A stretch of 64,000 bases of DNA from Candidatus Omnitrophota bacterium (GCA_023229385.1 JALNZI010000005.1:1-64000), one strand, 5' to 3'. Positions 29,236-38,609 are shown, numbered from the stretch's first letter. Notes: generated by a model not told the origin, from the sequence alone. Made by a program: numbers and translations.

Positions 29236-30762
29236 ATGGCAAAAGTTAGACAGAACCAGCTTTTTGAAGGAAAAAGTTGGCATGATTTTACAGATAAGAA
29301 CCACTTGATTGCAGCTTATGATTATGATATTACCCAAGTATTCAATAGGTTGGAACAAGTTCTTGATGTAAACTTAGGTGAAAACTTTGTGTCAATGATT
29401 ATGGAACATGGTATCCATTATATTGACAAAGGTAAAGAATTTTATGAATGGTACCTTGAAAACACACATGCTCAAAACTATGAACTTTTAGGTTCATATG
29501 AAGATGAAGCAATGTCACGTGCAATTGGTACTACTGCTGGGCACAGACCAGGAGCTAATAGAAGCGAATTCTACTTATTATTCCAGGATAAACCATTTGG
29601 TGTAACTGAAATCATAGTAGGTATGAAACCAGATCTTTACAGATTGTGGATTGTAGATGATCCTAAAAATGTAGGTGGTGATAGGTGGTTATACAGGGTT
29701 CAATTAAATTCACACAGTGAAACTGAATATATACCAGCAGATGAAATTCTTCCTGGAACATTCTGGTCAAGTGATGGAGGTTTAGTTCCTGAAACTCACT
29801 CTTATACTGGTAGTGGAATTAGTTTCAGAAGTCACGGTATGTTAAGGAATACAATGTCTCAATTCAGGTTGAAACATAAAATTTCAGGTAATATGTTTGA
29901 CATTAAACCTATGGGTTTCTTTGTTAAAGGTAAAAATAACAAAGCTGAAATGTTATGGATTTCTAACGTTGAGTATGAATTCTTGAAACAAGCACGTTGG
30001 GCTACTGCATCAATAGTAATGAATGGTCATTCAAACGTTTGGGCTGATGGTAGTGTTGGTAACATTGATAAAAATGGTTTCAATGCTAAATCTGGTTCGG
30101 GTTTTAAAGAGCAATGGTTAGTATCTAATAAACATGTATGGAACACAGCTCCAAATATGGATTTCTTAAATGAAATAGCTCTTGATGCTGTAGTTGGTAA
30201 AATTAAGTTTGATGAACGTAAAATGATTGTTAAAGCTGGCGAGTATGGATTAACAGCTCTTTCAAATATGGTAATGGAGAAATATGGCGCTAACGCATGG
30301 ACATCTTCAAGACCTTGGATGGGAGATAATACTGGTCGTGCTTATACATGGAATAACAACGAAGTAAATGTTAAAGCTGGTCAAGTAATGGGTGTTGCTA
30401 CTATTAATGGTATCCAATTCGCATTTGTAATTGATCCAGGTAAAGATGATTTGAAACGTAATAAAATTATGCATCCACTTGGGGGTCCTGCTTCTTCTTA
30501 TGAATATGATATCATGGGATTCGGTTCTAAGGATGAAAAAGCTAATATGCAGATTGTACGTAGGTCTGGTGAAACTCCAATTTGGGGTGCTGAAGAAGGT
30601 ATTCGTGGTTTCTACAATGAAGCTGGAAGTTTCTTCTCTCCAAAAAGGTTATCCACAGCAGTAGATGCTTCTACTTTGCACTATTTTGAACCAGGTATCG
30701 GAGCTATTGTTTGGGATCCAACCAAAATCATTAGGTATTATCCTGAATTAACTCAAGTTTAA
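29236..30762 (+). CDS. Major capsid protein
   Basis: 508-aa protein in the position and of the size expected for the crAss-like major capsid protein (HK97-type fold). Codon use is visibly richer in optimal codons (for example CGT for Arg and GGT for Gly) than in neighbours, as expected for the most abundant protein. It is followed within 20 bases by a strong terminator, giving a discrete mRNA. No proteolytic-site evidence is seen. The call rests on position, size and expression signals. Confidence 0.88.
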   Translation: MAKVRQNQLFEGKSWHDFTDKNHLIAAYDYDITQVFNRLEQVLDVNLGENFVSMIMEHGIHYIDKGKEFYEWYLENTHAQNYELLGSYEDEAMSRAIGTTAGHRPGANRSEFYLLFQDKPFGVTEIIVGMKPDLYRLWIVDDPKNVGGDRWLYRVQLNSHSETEYIPADEILPGTFWSSDGGLVPETHSYTGSGISFRSHGMLRNTMSQFRLKHKISGNMFDIKPMGFFVKGKNNKAEMLWISNVEYEFLKQARWATASIVMNGHSNVWADGSVGNIDKNGFNAKSGSGFKEQWLVSNKHVWNTAPNMDFLNEIALDAVVGKIKFDERKMIVKAGEYGLTALSNMVMEKYGANAWTSSRPWMGDNTGRAYTWNNNEVNVKAGQVMGVATINGIQFAFVIDPGKDDLKRNKIMHPLGGPASSYEYDIMGFGSKDEKANMQIVRRSGETPIWGAEEGIRGFYNEAGSFFSPKRLSTAVDASTLHYFEPGIGAIVWDPTKIIRYYPELTQV

Positions 30763-30781
30763 TATCTATATATTTATCAAT

Positions 30782-30814
30782 GTTAGGTACGGAGAATCTT
30801 CTCTCCTACCTAAC
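30782..30814 (+). terminator. Intrinsic terminator after the capsid gene
   Basis: GTTAGGTA/TACCTAAC (8 bp) plus GGAGA/TCTCC (5 bp) with a one-base bulge and a 6-nt loop, followed by TTTAATTATTT. Confidence 0.85.
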
Positions 30815-30842
30815 TTTAATTATTTAAATTAAAAAAACTCAC

Positions 30843-31748
30843 ATGGAAACAATTGAAAAAAAAGATAAATTAAAAAGCCCATTATTAAACAAAAAAATTG
30901 TAATTGCATTAGTTAAAAGAAGTCAAACTTCTTTACATCAGGATGAAAATATTGGAACTCTAGTTACAGGTGGTGAGAAAAGTTTTATGACACCAGTGGA
31001 TAAAAGAGGTAACTTAGTAGATCCATTAACATCTGATGAAAGAACTTATTTAGAAAATTTATTAGGTATAGATTTAAATCCTTATAATGAACCTAAAAAG
31101 AATTTCTGGTCAAGTAAGAAAGCAATTGTTAAATTAAGGAAACCTAGTTATAATACTGAAAGTGCCAATTTAACATTGGATTTAAGTAAACCTTACGACT
31201 TCATTTTCTATAAAATAGCATTAGTTTCTCCAAGAGTAGCTAAATCATATGCTGATAGATTCAATAGAGGCGAATATGAATTTGTTATTTTAGACGGTGA
31301 TGTTGAATTAGAAGAAGAATTGGGTTACACTGCTAAAGAAGATACTGTACAAGAATACTTATTGAAGAATAAGAATAGTAAAAAGAAATTATTTGACTTA
31401 TTAAGAATGTATGGTATTGAGAAAGCTAATAAACAAGTAACTTATGATAATTCAGCAGAATGGATCTATAATGAACTTAAAAAAGCTTCACGTAAGAAAT
31501 CTGAAATTGAGAAATTATTCAAATTAGTCTCTTTAGGAGAAAAAGATATTTCATCTAAAATATTCTTAGCTGACTGTGTTACAAATGGTTTAGTTGATAA
31601 AAGAGGTTTTGAATATAGATTATCTGGTGGAGATAAGATTTCTAATAATGAAGAAGAAGCAATTCGTTGGTTTGAAGATAAAAGGAATGCATCAGTAAAA
31701 GCAAGATTTGAACAAATCATAGAAGATTATTACGAAAAACATAAATAA
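30843..31748 (+). CDS. Virion structural protein (head or connector), 301 aa
   Basis: Lysine-rich protein directly downstream of the capsid gene. It has a conserved-looking beta-rich first half (KKAIVKLRKPSYNTESANLT, then DFIFYKIALVSPRVA) and a helical second half. In crAss-like phages this place is occupied by an uncharacterised conserved head protein. I c cannot distinguish auxiliary capsid from connector roles by sequence alone. Confidence 0.65.
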   Translation: METIEKKDKLKSPLLNKKIVIALVKRSQTSLHQDENIGTLVTGGEKSFMTPVDKRGNLVDPLTSDERTYLENLLGIDLNPYNEPKKNFWSSKKAIVKLRKPSYNTESANLTLDLSKPYDFIFYKIALVSPRVAKSYADRFNRGEYEFVILDGDVELEEELGYTAKEDTVQEYLLKNKNSKKKLFDLLRMYGIEKANKQVTYDNSAEWIYNELKKASRKKSEIEKLFKLVSLGEKDISSKIFLADCVTNGLVDKRGFEYRLSGGDKISNNEEEAIRWFEDKRNASVKARFEQIIEDYYEKHK

Positions 31749-31760
31749 TATATAATATAC

Positions 31761-32645
31761 ATGGAAGCCAATCAAATGAGGGCAAGGTTTAACTTACTAA
31801 AAGAAGCTAGTAGGTTAGCCAATAGAACATTCAATGATAGAGAAATTGAAGATTTTTTAAATAAGGCCCAAGAAGAATTTGTTAAAGAAAGATATGCTGC
31901 TTGGAAAAACAGACCTCAAATTGGTTATGGGCAACATCCTGTAAGAAATGCTGAATTAGCTGGATTATTAACTGCTACACAATCGGTACCTAGAACTATG
32001 TTCATAGTAGGTACAGAATTAAATGGAGCTTTACAAGGCCCAGATTTAGATAAAGGTGGAGTTACTCAAGATGCAGATAGATTTGGAGTATTTGTAGGAT
32101 TACCAGATGAAGTTTTATATCCAATAGTTGAAACTTGTCAAACTTCTAAAGGAGATGTTGTTAAAAGAAATACTCCTGTTAATGAAGTTAATTTACAAGG
32201 TTATATTAACGGTATATATGATGACTATGCTAAACCCTATGATAATTTAGTTTGGTCATTAGATTGGGGAGCTTATACAACTGCTGAACCAAATGTTAAT
32301 GGTACATATGATGAATCAGTTAAGGAATATTCAACTTCTGGTACAGATTACAATATGTCAGGTGAAAATTATTTAGGTGCTACAATTACCATTAATACAA
32401 ATAGGGCTAAATATTTGCTTCCGGGCAAAGGTTGGAAAGTTGATAAATATACTGTATTTTATATTAAACTTCCAAAAGGAATTAGAGTAGATGTTCAAAC
32501 ACCTTCTCTTCAACAACATTGTGAATTACCTCCTTTTACACATGATGAGGTTGTTAGTAAAGCAGTTAAAATTGCAAGTGCAGCAGTTATACCTGACCCT
32601 AATCAATATCAAATAAATGATAAGGAAAGTAAAGAAGATGAATAG
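31761..32645 (+). CDS. Head-tail ring/adaptor-type protein, 294 aa
   Basis: The N-terminus is helical (MEANQMRARFNLLKEASRLA, then DREIEDFLNKAQEEFVKERY), a pattern typical of phage head-completion or tail-adaptor proteins. The C-terminal segment (PPFTHDEVVSKAVKIASAAV) is similar to ends of such ring proteins. It follows the previous structural gene by 12 bases. Role as a ring below the portal is inferred. Confidence 0.65.
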   Translation: MEANQMRARFNLLKEASRLANRTFNDREIEDFLNKAQEEFVKERYAAWKNRPQIGYGQHPVRNAELAGLLTATQSVPRTMFIVGTELNGALQGPDLDKGGVTQDADRFGVFVGLPDEVLYPIVETCQTSKGDVVKRNTPVNEVNLQGYINGIYDDYAKPYDNLVWSLDWGAYTTAEPNVNGTYDESVKEYSTSGTDYNMSGENYLGATITINTNRAKYLLPGKGWKVDKYTVFYIKLPKGIRVDVQTPSLQQHCELPPFTHDEVVSKAVKIASAAVIPDPNQYQINDKESKEDE

Positions 32646-32691
32646 TTTACTATTCAAAAATCAAATTAAAAATTAATTATTTTATTTTAAT

Positions 32692-33765
32692 ATGGACGTT
32701 AGAGATATCAATTTAGTTTTTGTAGCGAAGAATTGCGCAAGAACAAATGGTTCAGACACTATTGATGGTGATTCTGTAACTGGAGTACAAATTTCAGCAC
32801 CTCTTGAAGATGATGGTAGTGCTGCTGAAACTTATATTGGAGCAGGTGAAATAGTAATTACTGATTCTGCGGGTGTTAACCAAGCAACAAGTATTACTAA
32901 AACTGTACCTGCAATTAAGTTTGTTCAGAGAAGTGCAAATGGATTAAATTTCCGTTCTTCTCAACTTTTAAAAGGTAGCACAATTAAATCGTATAGTTTT
33001 ATTCCTTATGCAGCTAAGTCTGAGCAAAGGACTATTATTCATACTATTGATGCTACTTTAACTGATCATGTTTACATGATTAAAATTCGTAGAATTGGTT
33101 CTGAAATTAAAGAATTAAAAGAACCTACTGTTAAGACAGCTTATTTTAAATCTGCTTCAACAGGAAGTACTGCTGCTCAAATTGCAACTGGGTTAGTAGC
33201 TTATATTAACACTAATTTTGCAAATGATTTAGTATTACCTGTAACTGCTGTAGTTGGTGGTGCAAGTAGCGATGCAGTAATTATAACTGCTGGAGCATTT
33301 GGTTTTGAAGTTGGTAAATATAAGTATGAAAGACTTAAATTTGTTGTTGAATTAGTTAATTTCGATGCTACTATTGTAAACAATATGTATGCTGATTTAA
33401 CTTACAATTCAATAACTTACCCACGTGCTACTATTGGAGCTGGTAACTATCAACAGGTTGCTGAAGCAGAATTTTTCTCAATCATGTATAGTGGTGTAAA
33501 TAGGGATGTTATGTCTCCTGCATTTAAACGTAATATTGTAGCTTTAGATTACAATGGTACAACTCCAAATACTTATGACACAGTTGTCATTGGTTGGGAA
33601 AATGTACAAGGTGATTTCTCAGCTAACGTAGTTCAACCAGGAAATATCACATTGTATTTACCAGTAGAAGACAATGGAACTAATCAAGCTTTAACTCTTG
33701 TAACAACTTTAAATAGTTATATTGCAACTAGTTTAGGTGTTGGTTCTGCTATCACATTAACTTAA
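32692..33765 (+). CDS. Abundant virion protein, beta-rich, 357 aa
   Basis: Thr/Ala/Val-rich, mostly beta protein with no charged low-complexity regions, good codons, and a dedicated terminator, features it shares with the capsid gene. It could be an auxiliary capsid or tail tube-type protein. Segments such as STGSTAAQIATGLVAYINTN and YDTVVIGWENVQGD are typical of phage tube or decoration proteins. Specific role not resolvable from sequence. Confidence 0.6.
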   Translation: MDVRDINLVFVAKNCARTNGSDTIDGDSVTGVQISAPLEDDGSAAETYIGAGEIVITDSAGVNQATSITKTVPAIKFVQRSANGLNFRSSQLLKGSTIKSYSFIPYAAKSEQRTIIHTIDATLTDHVYMIKIRRIGSEIKELKEPTVKTAYFKSASTGSTAAQIATGLVAYINTNFANDLVLPVTAVVGGASSDAVIITAGAFGFEVGKYKYERLKFVVELVNFDATIVNNMYADLTYNSITYPRATIGAGNYQQVAEAEFFSIMYSGVNRDVMSPAFKRNIVALDYNGTTPNTYDTVVIGWENVQGDFSANVVQPGNITLYLPVEDNGTNQALTLVTTLNSYIATSLGVGSAITLT

Positions 33766-33772
33766 TTATAAT

Positions 33773-33801
33773 GGGGGAGGTATTACTTCTCCCCCCTTTT
33801 T
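33773..33801 (+). terminator. Intrinsic terminator
   Basis: GGGGGAG and CTCCCCC form a 7-bp GC stem with a 9-nt loop followed by TTTTTT. One of the strongest terminators in the window, closing the head-gene transcript. Confidence 0.93.
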
Positions 33802-33831
33802 TATTTTCTTACATTATTTATTAATAATATT

Positions 33832-34560
33832 ATGGGTATTTGGGTACAAATTATAAGTATAATAGTTGGAGGTCTAGTTGCACTAGGATTAGCATGGATT
33901 AAAGAAATATATAATAATAGAAGGATTAATAAAAAAATTGAAGATAAGGATATTGAACAGAAAGAAGAATTAAAAAAACAAGTTAAATTTATAGTTGATG
34001 AAATAAAAGGAATTTCAACTATAGTTATAGGTATCCAAAATGATTTACAGCATCATATAAATGAAACTAATTTCGTTAGAGATTTAAGGGAAGCTATACA
34101 AAGTAAATCTAAACAATTTTTATATGCTTCAATGGGATTACAACAAAAGTATAAAAATATTTTAGGCTATTGGACAGATATAATTGAGAAAATAGGGGTT
34201 AAATATTTTGATGATAAGAATCATAATAAAGAGAATGCTCAAATTGAAAAAGAGTTAAAACAAGATATGGATAGGGAACTAGATGATTTTAATAATTATA
34301 TCTATGATTTAGTCCCAGAATTTAAAGAAATTAAAGGTAAAAGATATTCTTTTTCTAAATATTTAAATGAGTTTGGAGTACATAATAAAACACATGTTTT
34401 AGTATTAAGGCTTATTGAAAATGGTTTTGAAAAAGATTTAAATAAAATTGTAAAAGTTTTCACAAAATATATAGAAGAATACTTCGCATCTTTCCATACT
34501 GCAATAACAGTTTGGGAGACAGCTAAAAATTATAGTCAGAATGAAGAAATAGCAGCTTAA
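33832..34560 (+). CDS. Membrane-anchored coiled-coil protein, 242 aa
   Basis: N-terminal membrane helix (WVQIISIIVGGLVALGLAWI) followed by a charged, mainly helical domain of about 215 residues (RRINKKIEDKDIEQKEELKK, continuing to the end). It precedes the SiaC-like gene by two bases, so they are probably co-expressed. It could be a receptor-like or tethering partner, or a spanin/holin-like protein, but no family is recognised. Confidence 0.68.
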   Translation: MGIWVQIISIIVGGLVALGLAWIKEIYNNRRINKKIEDKDIEQKEELKKQVKFIVDEIKGISTIVIGIQNDLQHHINETNFVRDLREAIQSKSKQFLYASMGLQQKYKNILGYWTDIIEKIGVKYFDDKNHNKENAQIEKELKQDMDRELDDFNNYIYDLVPEFKEIKGKRYSFSKYLNEFGVHNKTHVLVLRLIENGFEKDLNKIVKVFTKYIEEYFASFHTAITVWETAKNYSQNEEIAA

Positions 34561-34562
34561 TT

Positions 34563-34928
34563 ATGTTTATTAAAAGAGAAGATAAAAAAAGAAATGTATT
34601 CCTTCCAGTATTTGATTATTTAGATAATATAATAACAATAACAGGAAGGTCTAATCCAGAGGATGCTATTGAAACATGGATTCCTCTATTAAATGAAATT
34701 AAAATAAGAATTGAGAAATATAATAAACTAACTATTAATTTCAAATTGGAAGCTTTTAACACTGCTTCAAGTATGTATTTTAATAATATATTTTCAGAAT
34801 TAGAGAAGTATAATAATAATGAAATAATAGTGAATTGGTATTATGATCCATATGATGAGGATATGGAATACTTTGGTGAGATATACCAAGAAAGATTTAA
34901 ATTGAACTTTAATTTAATTAAGATATAA
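34563..34928 (+). CDS. SiaC-like (DUF1987) regulatory phosphoprotein
   Basis: 121-aa protein with the hallmark segments of the SiaC/DUF1987 family: ITITGRSNPEDAIETWIPLL (residues 25-44 region), INFKLEAFNTASSMYF (58-73) and VNWYYDPYDEDMEYFGE (90-106). In Pseudomonas aeruginosa SiaC, a threonine in the matching FNT segment is phosphorylated and dephosphorylated by SiaB and SiaA, controlling the diguanylate cyclase SiaD. The corresponding Thr67 is present here. No SiaA or SiaB partner is seen in the window. A regulator of this type among virion genes is unusual and suggests control of host signalling or a virion role. Confidence 0.82.
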   Translation: MFIKREDKKRNVFLPVFDYLDNIITITGRSNPEDAIETWIPLLNEIKIRIEKYNKLTINFKLEAFNTASSMYFNNIFSELEKYNNNEIIVNWYYDPYDEDMEYFGEIYQERFKLNFNLIKI

Positions 34929-34929
34929 A

Positions 34930-35406
34930 ATGAATAGTGTTAGAGTAACAAATAAAAAGAAACCTGGTGGAATTACTGGTCCTGAAATGTTAAATGTTGA
35001 GGATAGAGAAGGTAGATTATGGGATGTGACTTTACAAGAAATATCCAATCTTCAAGGTAAAGTAATTAAAATAGGTGAAATTACATATGAAGATATTAAT
35101 TCTTTAGGAGACGATACTTCTTTTGAAATAACATTTGAAGATGCTAAAGTACTTAATCAAATATTTCTTCGTGGATACGCTAAAATATCTGAAGAATTCA
35201 ACAGTTATAGTTATGGTTATTCTGAGAATTATATTACAGGAGTAACAATTGAAGCTGTAGCAAATATTTCTGGAAGTAATACAACTTATCCAGATTCAAA
35301 TATTCAAGACATAAAAGTAACTCTTACTGTAAACTCTGCTAATATGCAAGATTGGACTAGTGGAGTGTTAGACATATATATTGAGACAAAGAAATTTCCA
35401 GTATAA
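34930..35406 (+). CDS. Beta-rich hypothetical structural protein, 158 aa
   Basis: Mostly beta protein with a C-terminal half (YITGVTIEAVANISGSNT) resembling small virion decoration or fibre-base domains. It lies one base after the SiaC-like gene and overlaps the glycosyltransferase start by one base. Function unknown. Confidence 0.6.
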   Translation: MNSVRVTNKKKPGGITGPEMLNVEDREGRLWDVTLQEISNLQGKVIKIGEITYEDINSLGDDTSFEITFEDAKVLNQIFLRGYAKISEEFNSYSYGYSENYITGVTIEAVANISGSNTTYPDSNIQDIKVTLTVNSANMQDWTSGVLDIYIETKKFPV

Positions 35407-36863
35407 TGGAATATCAAATAAGTATTATAATAACTGCTAGAAATTATGCTAAATACTTATCTGAAGCTATAGAAAGTTGTTTAAATCAAACAATTAAACC
35501 TAAAGATATAGTTTATTCAGATGATTATTCAACTGATAACAGTTTAGAAATAGCAGGTAAATATAATATTACTATAGTTAAACATAGTTCACATGTAGGA
35601 GTTGTTGAGGCTAGAAATAATGGAGTTAAAGCTTCTAAAGGTAATGTATTAGTTCATTTAGATGGAGATGATACTTTACCACCTAATTTCTTAGAGAAAC
35701 ATTTAGAAGTATTTGATGAAACTACACCATTTGTATATTGTGCAGCACAATGTTTTGGAGCACATAGTATATTTTGGGATATTCCAAATTGGTGTGAAAG
35801 AAGTCTTTGGACCAGGAATTATGTGAATACTTCAGCAATGATATGGAAAGATAAGTTCTATGAAGCTGGTGGATGGAAAGAAACTTGTGAGAATACAATG
35901 TGGGATTGGTCACTATTTCTAAGATTATCGAGATTAGGTAAACCTAGAAAAAGTTCTGCAATATTAAATTATAGACAACATGATTCATCTTGGTCAGTAA
36001 GCAAAGAGAAAGAAAGTAATGATCATTTTAATTCATTAAGAAATAGTATACGAAGAGAAGAAGTAACTTTAACAATAGGTTTAGTATATAGCGGAAGGCT
36101 TCCAGAGTTAATGGAGTTATGGATGGATACCTTAGTTGATGATATTTCAATATTAAATAACAAACCTGAGTTAATAATTTTGAATAATTCAGAAAAAAGT
36201 ATTATATTTGCAAAAAACTATAATTTATATTTTTCTAAGATTAAAGTAATAACTGGACCAAAGAAGTTTAAATTTACTACAGAAGTAGATAGAAGAAACA
36301 AAGTTTGTACATTGTTATCAGATAATTACAATAGAATTATAGAGAATGCTAGTGGAGATTTAATTCATTTTAGAGAAGATGATATAATTCCATTAGATGA
36401 TAGTTTTAAAAGAATATTTGACTATATAACAGATTCTTCTATTAAGTTTAGACATGCTGTAGCAGGTCTTTATATGAATAGAAATATTAATTATAAGAAA
36501 ATTATAGGTGGGTTTTATAACACAGATGTACCAAAATATACTAGAGATTTAGATAATGTTCCAGATAAGAAACCTTTTAAAATAGATTTTACTGGTACAG
36601 GATTCTTAATATTTTGGAAAGATACGTGTCCTAAATTTGAGCCATTTATAGATGGTATACAGGCACATGATTGGGCTTGGGGGATGAAATTAAAGAAAGA
36701 AAATAAGGAATTATGGATGATTCCAGAAGCTGTTTGTAAACATTATAATGATGAAAATAATTATGTTTTACCAGATTTAACCAATATTAATCCTTATAAT
36801 AACTTTACAAAAAAAGAAATTAGAATTAGTAATAACAAACTTATTAAGAAAAAAATAATATAA
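35406..36863 (+). CDS. Two-domain glycosyltransferase (GT-A fold)
   Basis: 485 aa. The first domain is a family 2-type GT-A glycosyltransferase: YQISIIITARNYAKYLSEAI start, SDDYSTDNS, then HLDGDDTLPP with the metal-binding DxD at 86-89, and WDWSLFLRLSRLG. The second half is another GT-A-like domain (VTLTIGLVYSGRLPELMELW, then HFREDDIIPLDD with an acidic motif, FTGTGFLIFWKDT, and HDWAWGMKLKKE). It could glycosylate a virion protein or host surface sugar to block superinfection. The start overlaps the previous stop by one base. Confidence 0.88.
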   Translation: MEYQISIIITARNYAKYLSEAIESCLNQTIKPKDIVYSDDYSTDNSLEIAGKYNITIVKHSSHVGVVEARNNGVKASKGNVLVHLDGDDTLPPNFLEKHLEVFDETTPFVYCAAQCFGAHSIFWDIPNWCERSLWTRNYVNTSAMIWKDKFYEAGGWKETCENTMWDWSLFLRLSRLGKPRKSSAILNYRQHDSSWSVSKEKESNDHFNSLRNSIRREEVTLTIGLVYSGRLPELMELWMDTLVDDISILNNKPELIILNNSEKSIIFAKNYNLYFSKIKVITGPKKFKFTTEVDRRNKVCTLLSDNYNRIIENASGDLIHFREDDIIPLDDSFKRIFDYITDSSIKFRHAVAGLYMNRNINYKKIIGGFYNTDVPKYTRDLDNVPDKKPFKIDFTGTGFLIFWKDTCPKFEPFIDGIQAHDWAWGMKLKKENKELWMIPEAVCKHYNDENNYVLPDLTNINPYNNFTKKEIRISNNKLIKKKII

Positions 36864-36864
36864 T

Positions 36865-37314
36865 ATGTTAGTTCAATTCAATAGTGAGTTAAATACTACA
36901 AATAGAAGATCTGATTGGAAAAGATTCATAAATAGAATATTTTCAGGAGATCTTGGAGTTGCATATGCGCATAGTCAAACAACACATGCTCCAGTACCTA
37001 AAACTAAAACCTATCAAACATTAACTAGTTCAGCTAATGTTACTATGAATACTAATTTAGGTGTTAATGCTAAAATTACATTAGCTCATTCTATGACTAT
37101 AACACTATCTAACCTAGTTAGTGGAGATGAAGGAAACATTGTTATAACTCAAGCAGCAGGTAATTATACTGTAGATATAAGTCCTACTCCAAAAGTTATT
37201 GATGGTGATGGTAGTGGTGCAGTAGTTATAACTGATGGGGCAGGCAGTATAACTACATTATGTTATACTTATGATGGAACCAATTTATTGATCAATTACG
37301 CACCTTATAAATAA
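36865..37314 (+). CDS. Small tail-fibre module protein, 149 aa
   Basis: After a short basic N-terminus, residues 50-147 form a beta-rich domain (YQTLTSSANVTMNTN, LAHSMTITLSNLVSGDEGNI, CYTYDGTNLLINYA). The same domain recurs inside the large spike encoded at 42915-45812 (about residues 268-362), showing module exchange between receptor-binding proteins. Confidence 0.68.
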   Translation: MLVQFNSELNTTNRRSDWKRFINRIFSGDLGVAYAHSQTTHAPVPKTKTYQTLTSSANVTMNTNLGVNAKITLAHSMTITLSNLVSGDEGNIVITQAAGNYTVDISPTPKVIDGDGSGAVVITDGAGSITTLCYTYDGTNLLINYAPYK

Positions 37315-37320
37315 TATAAT

Positions 37321-38004
37321 ATGGGATTCTTTTTTGGACAAAATAAATCTTCGGAATCTACACCAGTTATCAAGTATATAAATTATGGTCGGATGTATAA
37401 TTGGTATGCTGCAAGTAACCCATTATTTGCACCTGAAAATTGGAGGGTACCAACTTTAGAGGATTTTCAAACATTGGTAGCTACAATAGGAAGTACTGAG
37501 ACGTTAACAGATGGAAAATTAAAAGAAATTGGAAATACCCATTGGAACGAACCAAACACGGATGCCACTGATGAATATGGGTTCAAGGGTTTACCTGGGG
37601 GATATAGGCAACATACCGATGGAGTTTTTACTCAAATGGGTATTTCTTGCTATTTGGGTTCTATAACAGATTATTTTGGTGTTGATTGGTACTATCTTTT
37701 TTTAATGACTAATGATGGTACATATATTACAAACTATATTAACAGATATCGTGCTAAAAGTGGTTACTCTATTAGGTTAGTATCTGATATTAATCCTGGT
37801 GCAAGTCAAATAACAGACTTAGATGGTAATATATATGATGTTATTAATATTGGGACTCAATATTGGCTTAAACAAAACTGGGCATGCACAAAGCTTAATG
37901 AGGGTACAGCTATACCAAATGTAACCGATAATACAGCATGGACAACATTAACAACCTTAGCATACTGTAATTATAATAATGACGAAAGTTATGTATTTTT
38001 ATAA
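37321..38004 (+). CDS. FISUMP-type (C-lectin-like) tail protein, circularly permuted
   Basis: 227 aa. Residues 20-155 match the second half of a FISUMP (Fibrobacter succinogenes major paralogous) domain (MYNWYAASNPL, NWRVPTLEDFQTL, GNTHWNEPNTDATDEYGFKG, LPGGYRQHTDGVF, SGYSIRLVSD). It is followed by the first half of the same type of domain (ITDLDGNIYDVINIGTQYWL, GTAIPNVTDNTAWTTL, YCNYNND). The two halves are therefore in reversed order relative to the usual domain. It probably forms the tip of a receptor-binding structure. Confidence 0.75.
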   Translation: MGFFFGQNKSSESTPVIKYINYGRMYNWYAASNPLFAPENWRVPTLEDFQTLVATIGSTETLTDGKLKEIGNTHWNEPNTDATDEYGFKGLPGGYRQHTDGVFTQMGISCYLGSITDYFGVDWYYLFLMTNDGTYITNYINRYRAKSGYSIRLVSDINPGASQITDLDGNIYDVINIGTQYWLKQNWACTKLNEGTAIPNVTDNTAWTTLTTLAYCNYNNDESYVFL

Positions 38005-38048
38005 TTATATTTAAATACATATAAAAACAATAACTTATAATAAATTAT

Positions 38049-38609
38049 ATGCAATTAGATATATTTGCAATATTAGAAGATGATTATACAATGAAAATTT
38101 ATGATGTAAGTCCAGTTAATGAGGAATTACCATTAAATATTTATTCTATGACATTGGATATAATCAGTTCCAAGATTCCAAATGGACATATAACTAACAA
38201 GTTAGATATTATAGCATATCTTGAAAATCAAAGAATTCAAAAGGAAATTTACACCATTACGAGTCAAACATTGGGTTTTTCTACAAGTCAAATTATTCCA
38301 GATGGAGTATATCATTTTTATTATACAATTAATAACGCAATTAGTAAAGAGAGTGTTGTTTTAGTATATAATACAGTTGAAAAATCTGTCAATCAACTTT
38401 TAGAAGAAGTAAATTACAAAGTGGAAATAGGTGATTATAATGTATCGTATGTGGGAGATTCTTCTTCATATGATATTGAACAAGTTAGATTAGCTGTAAC
38501 ATTATTGGATAGTTTAAAAGCGGCTACACAAACACCTAATGAAGTTGTTGTAAATGATACATTGGATAAATTAACCAGACTATTAACAATTATAAATACA
38601 AATATTTAA
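38049..38609 (+). CDS. Hypothetical tail-associated protein, 186 aa
   Basis: Beta-rich first half (LDIFAILEDDYTMKIYDVSP) and helical second half (DNDTLDKLTRLL-type segments). It is located between receptor-binding genes and is probably a baseplate or fibre connector; no family recognised. Confidence 0.55.
   Translation: MQLDIFAILEDDYTMKIYDVSPVNEELPLNIYSMTLDIISSKIPNGHITNKLDIIAYLENQRIQKEIYTITSQTLGFSTSQIIPDGVYHFYYTINNAISKESVVLVYNTVEKSVNQLLEEVNYKVEIGDYNVSYVGDSSSYDIEQVRLAVTLLDSLKAATQTPNEVVVNDTLDKLTRLLTIINTNI

Noticed and set aside
37321..38004. Diversity-generating retroelement target
   Set aside because: The protein has a C-lectin-like fold, but no reverse transcriptase gene or template repeat is present in the window.
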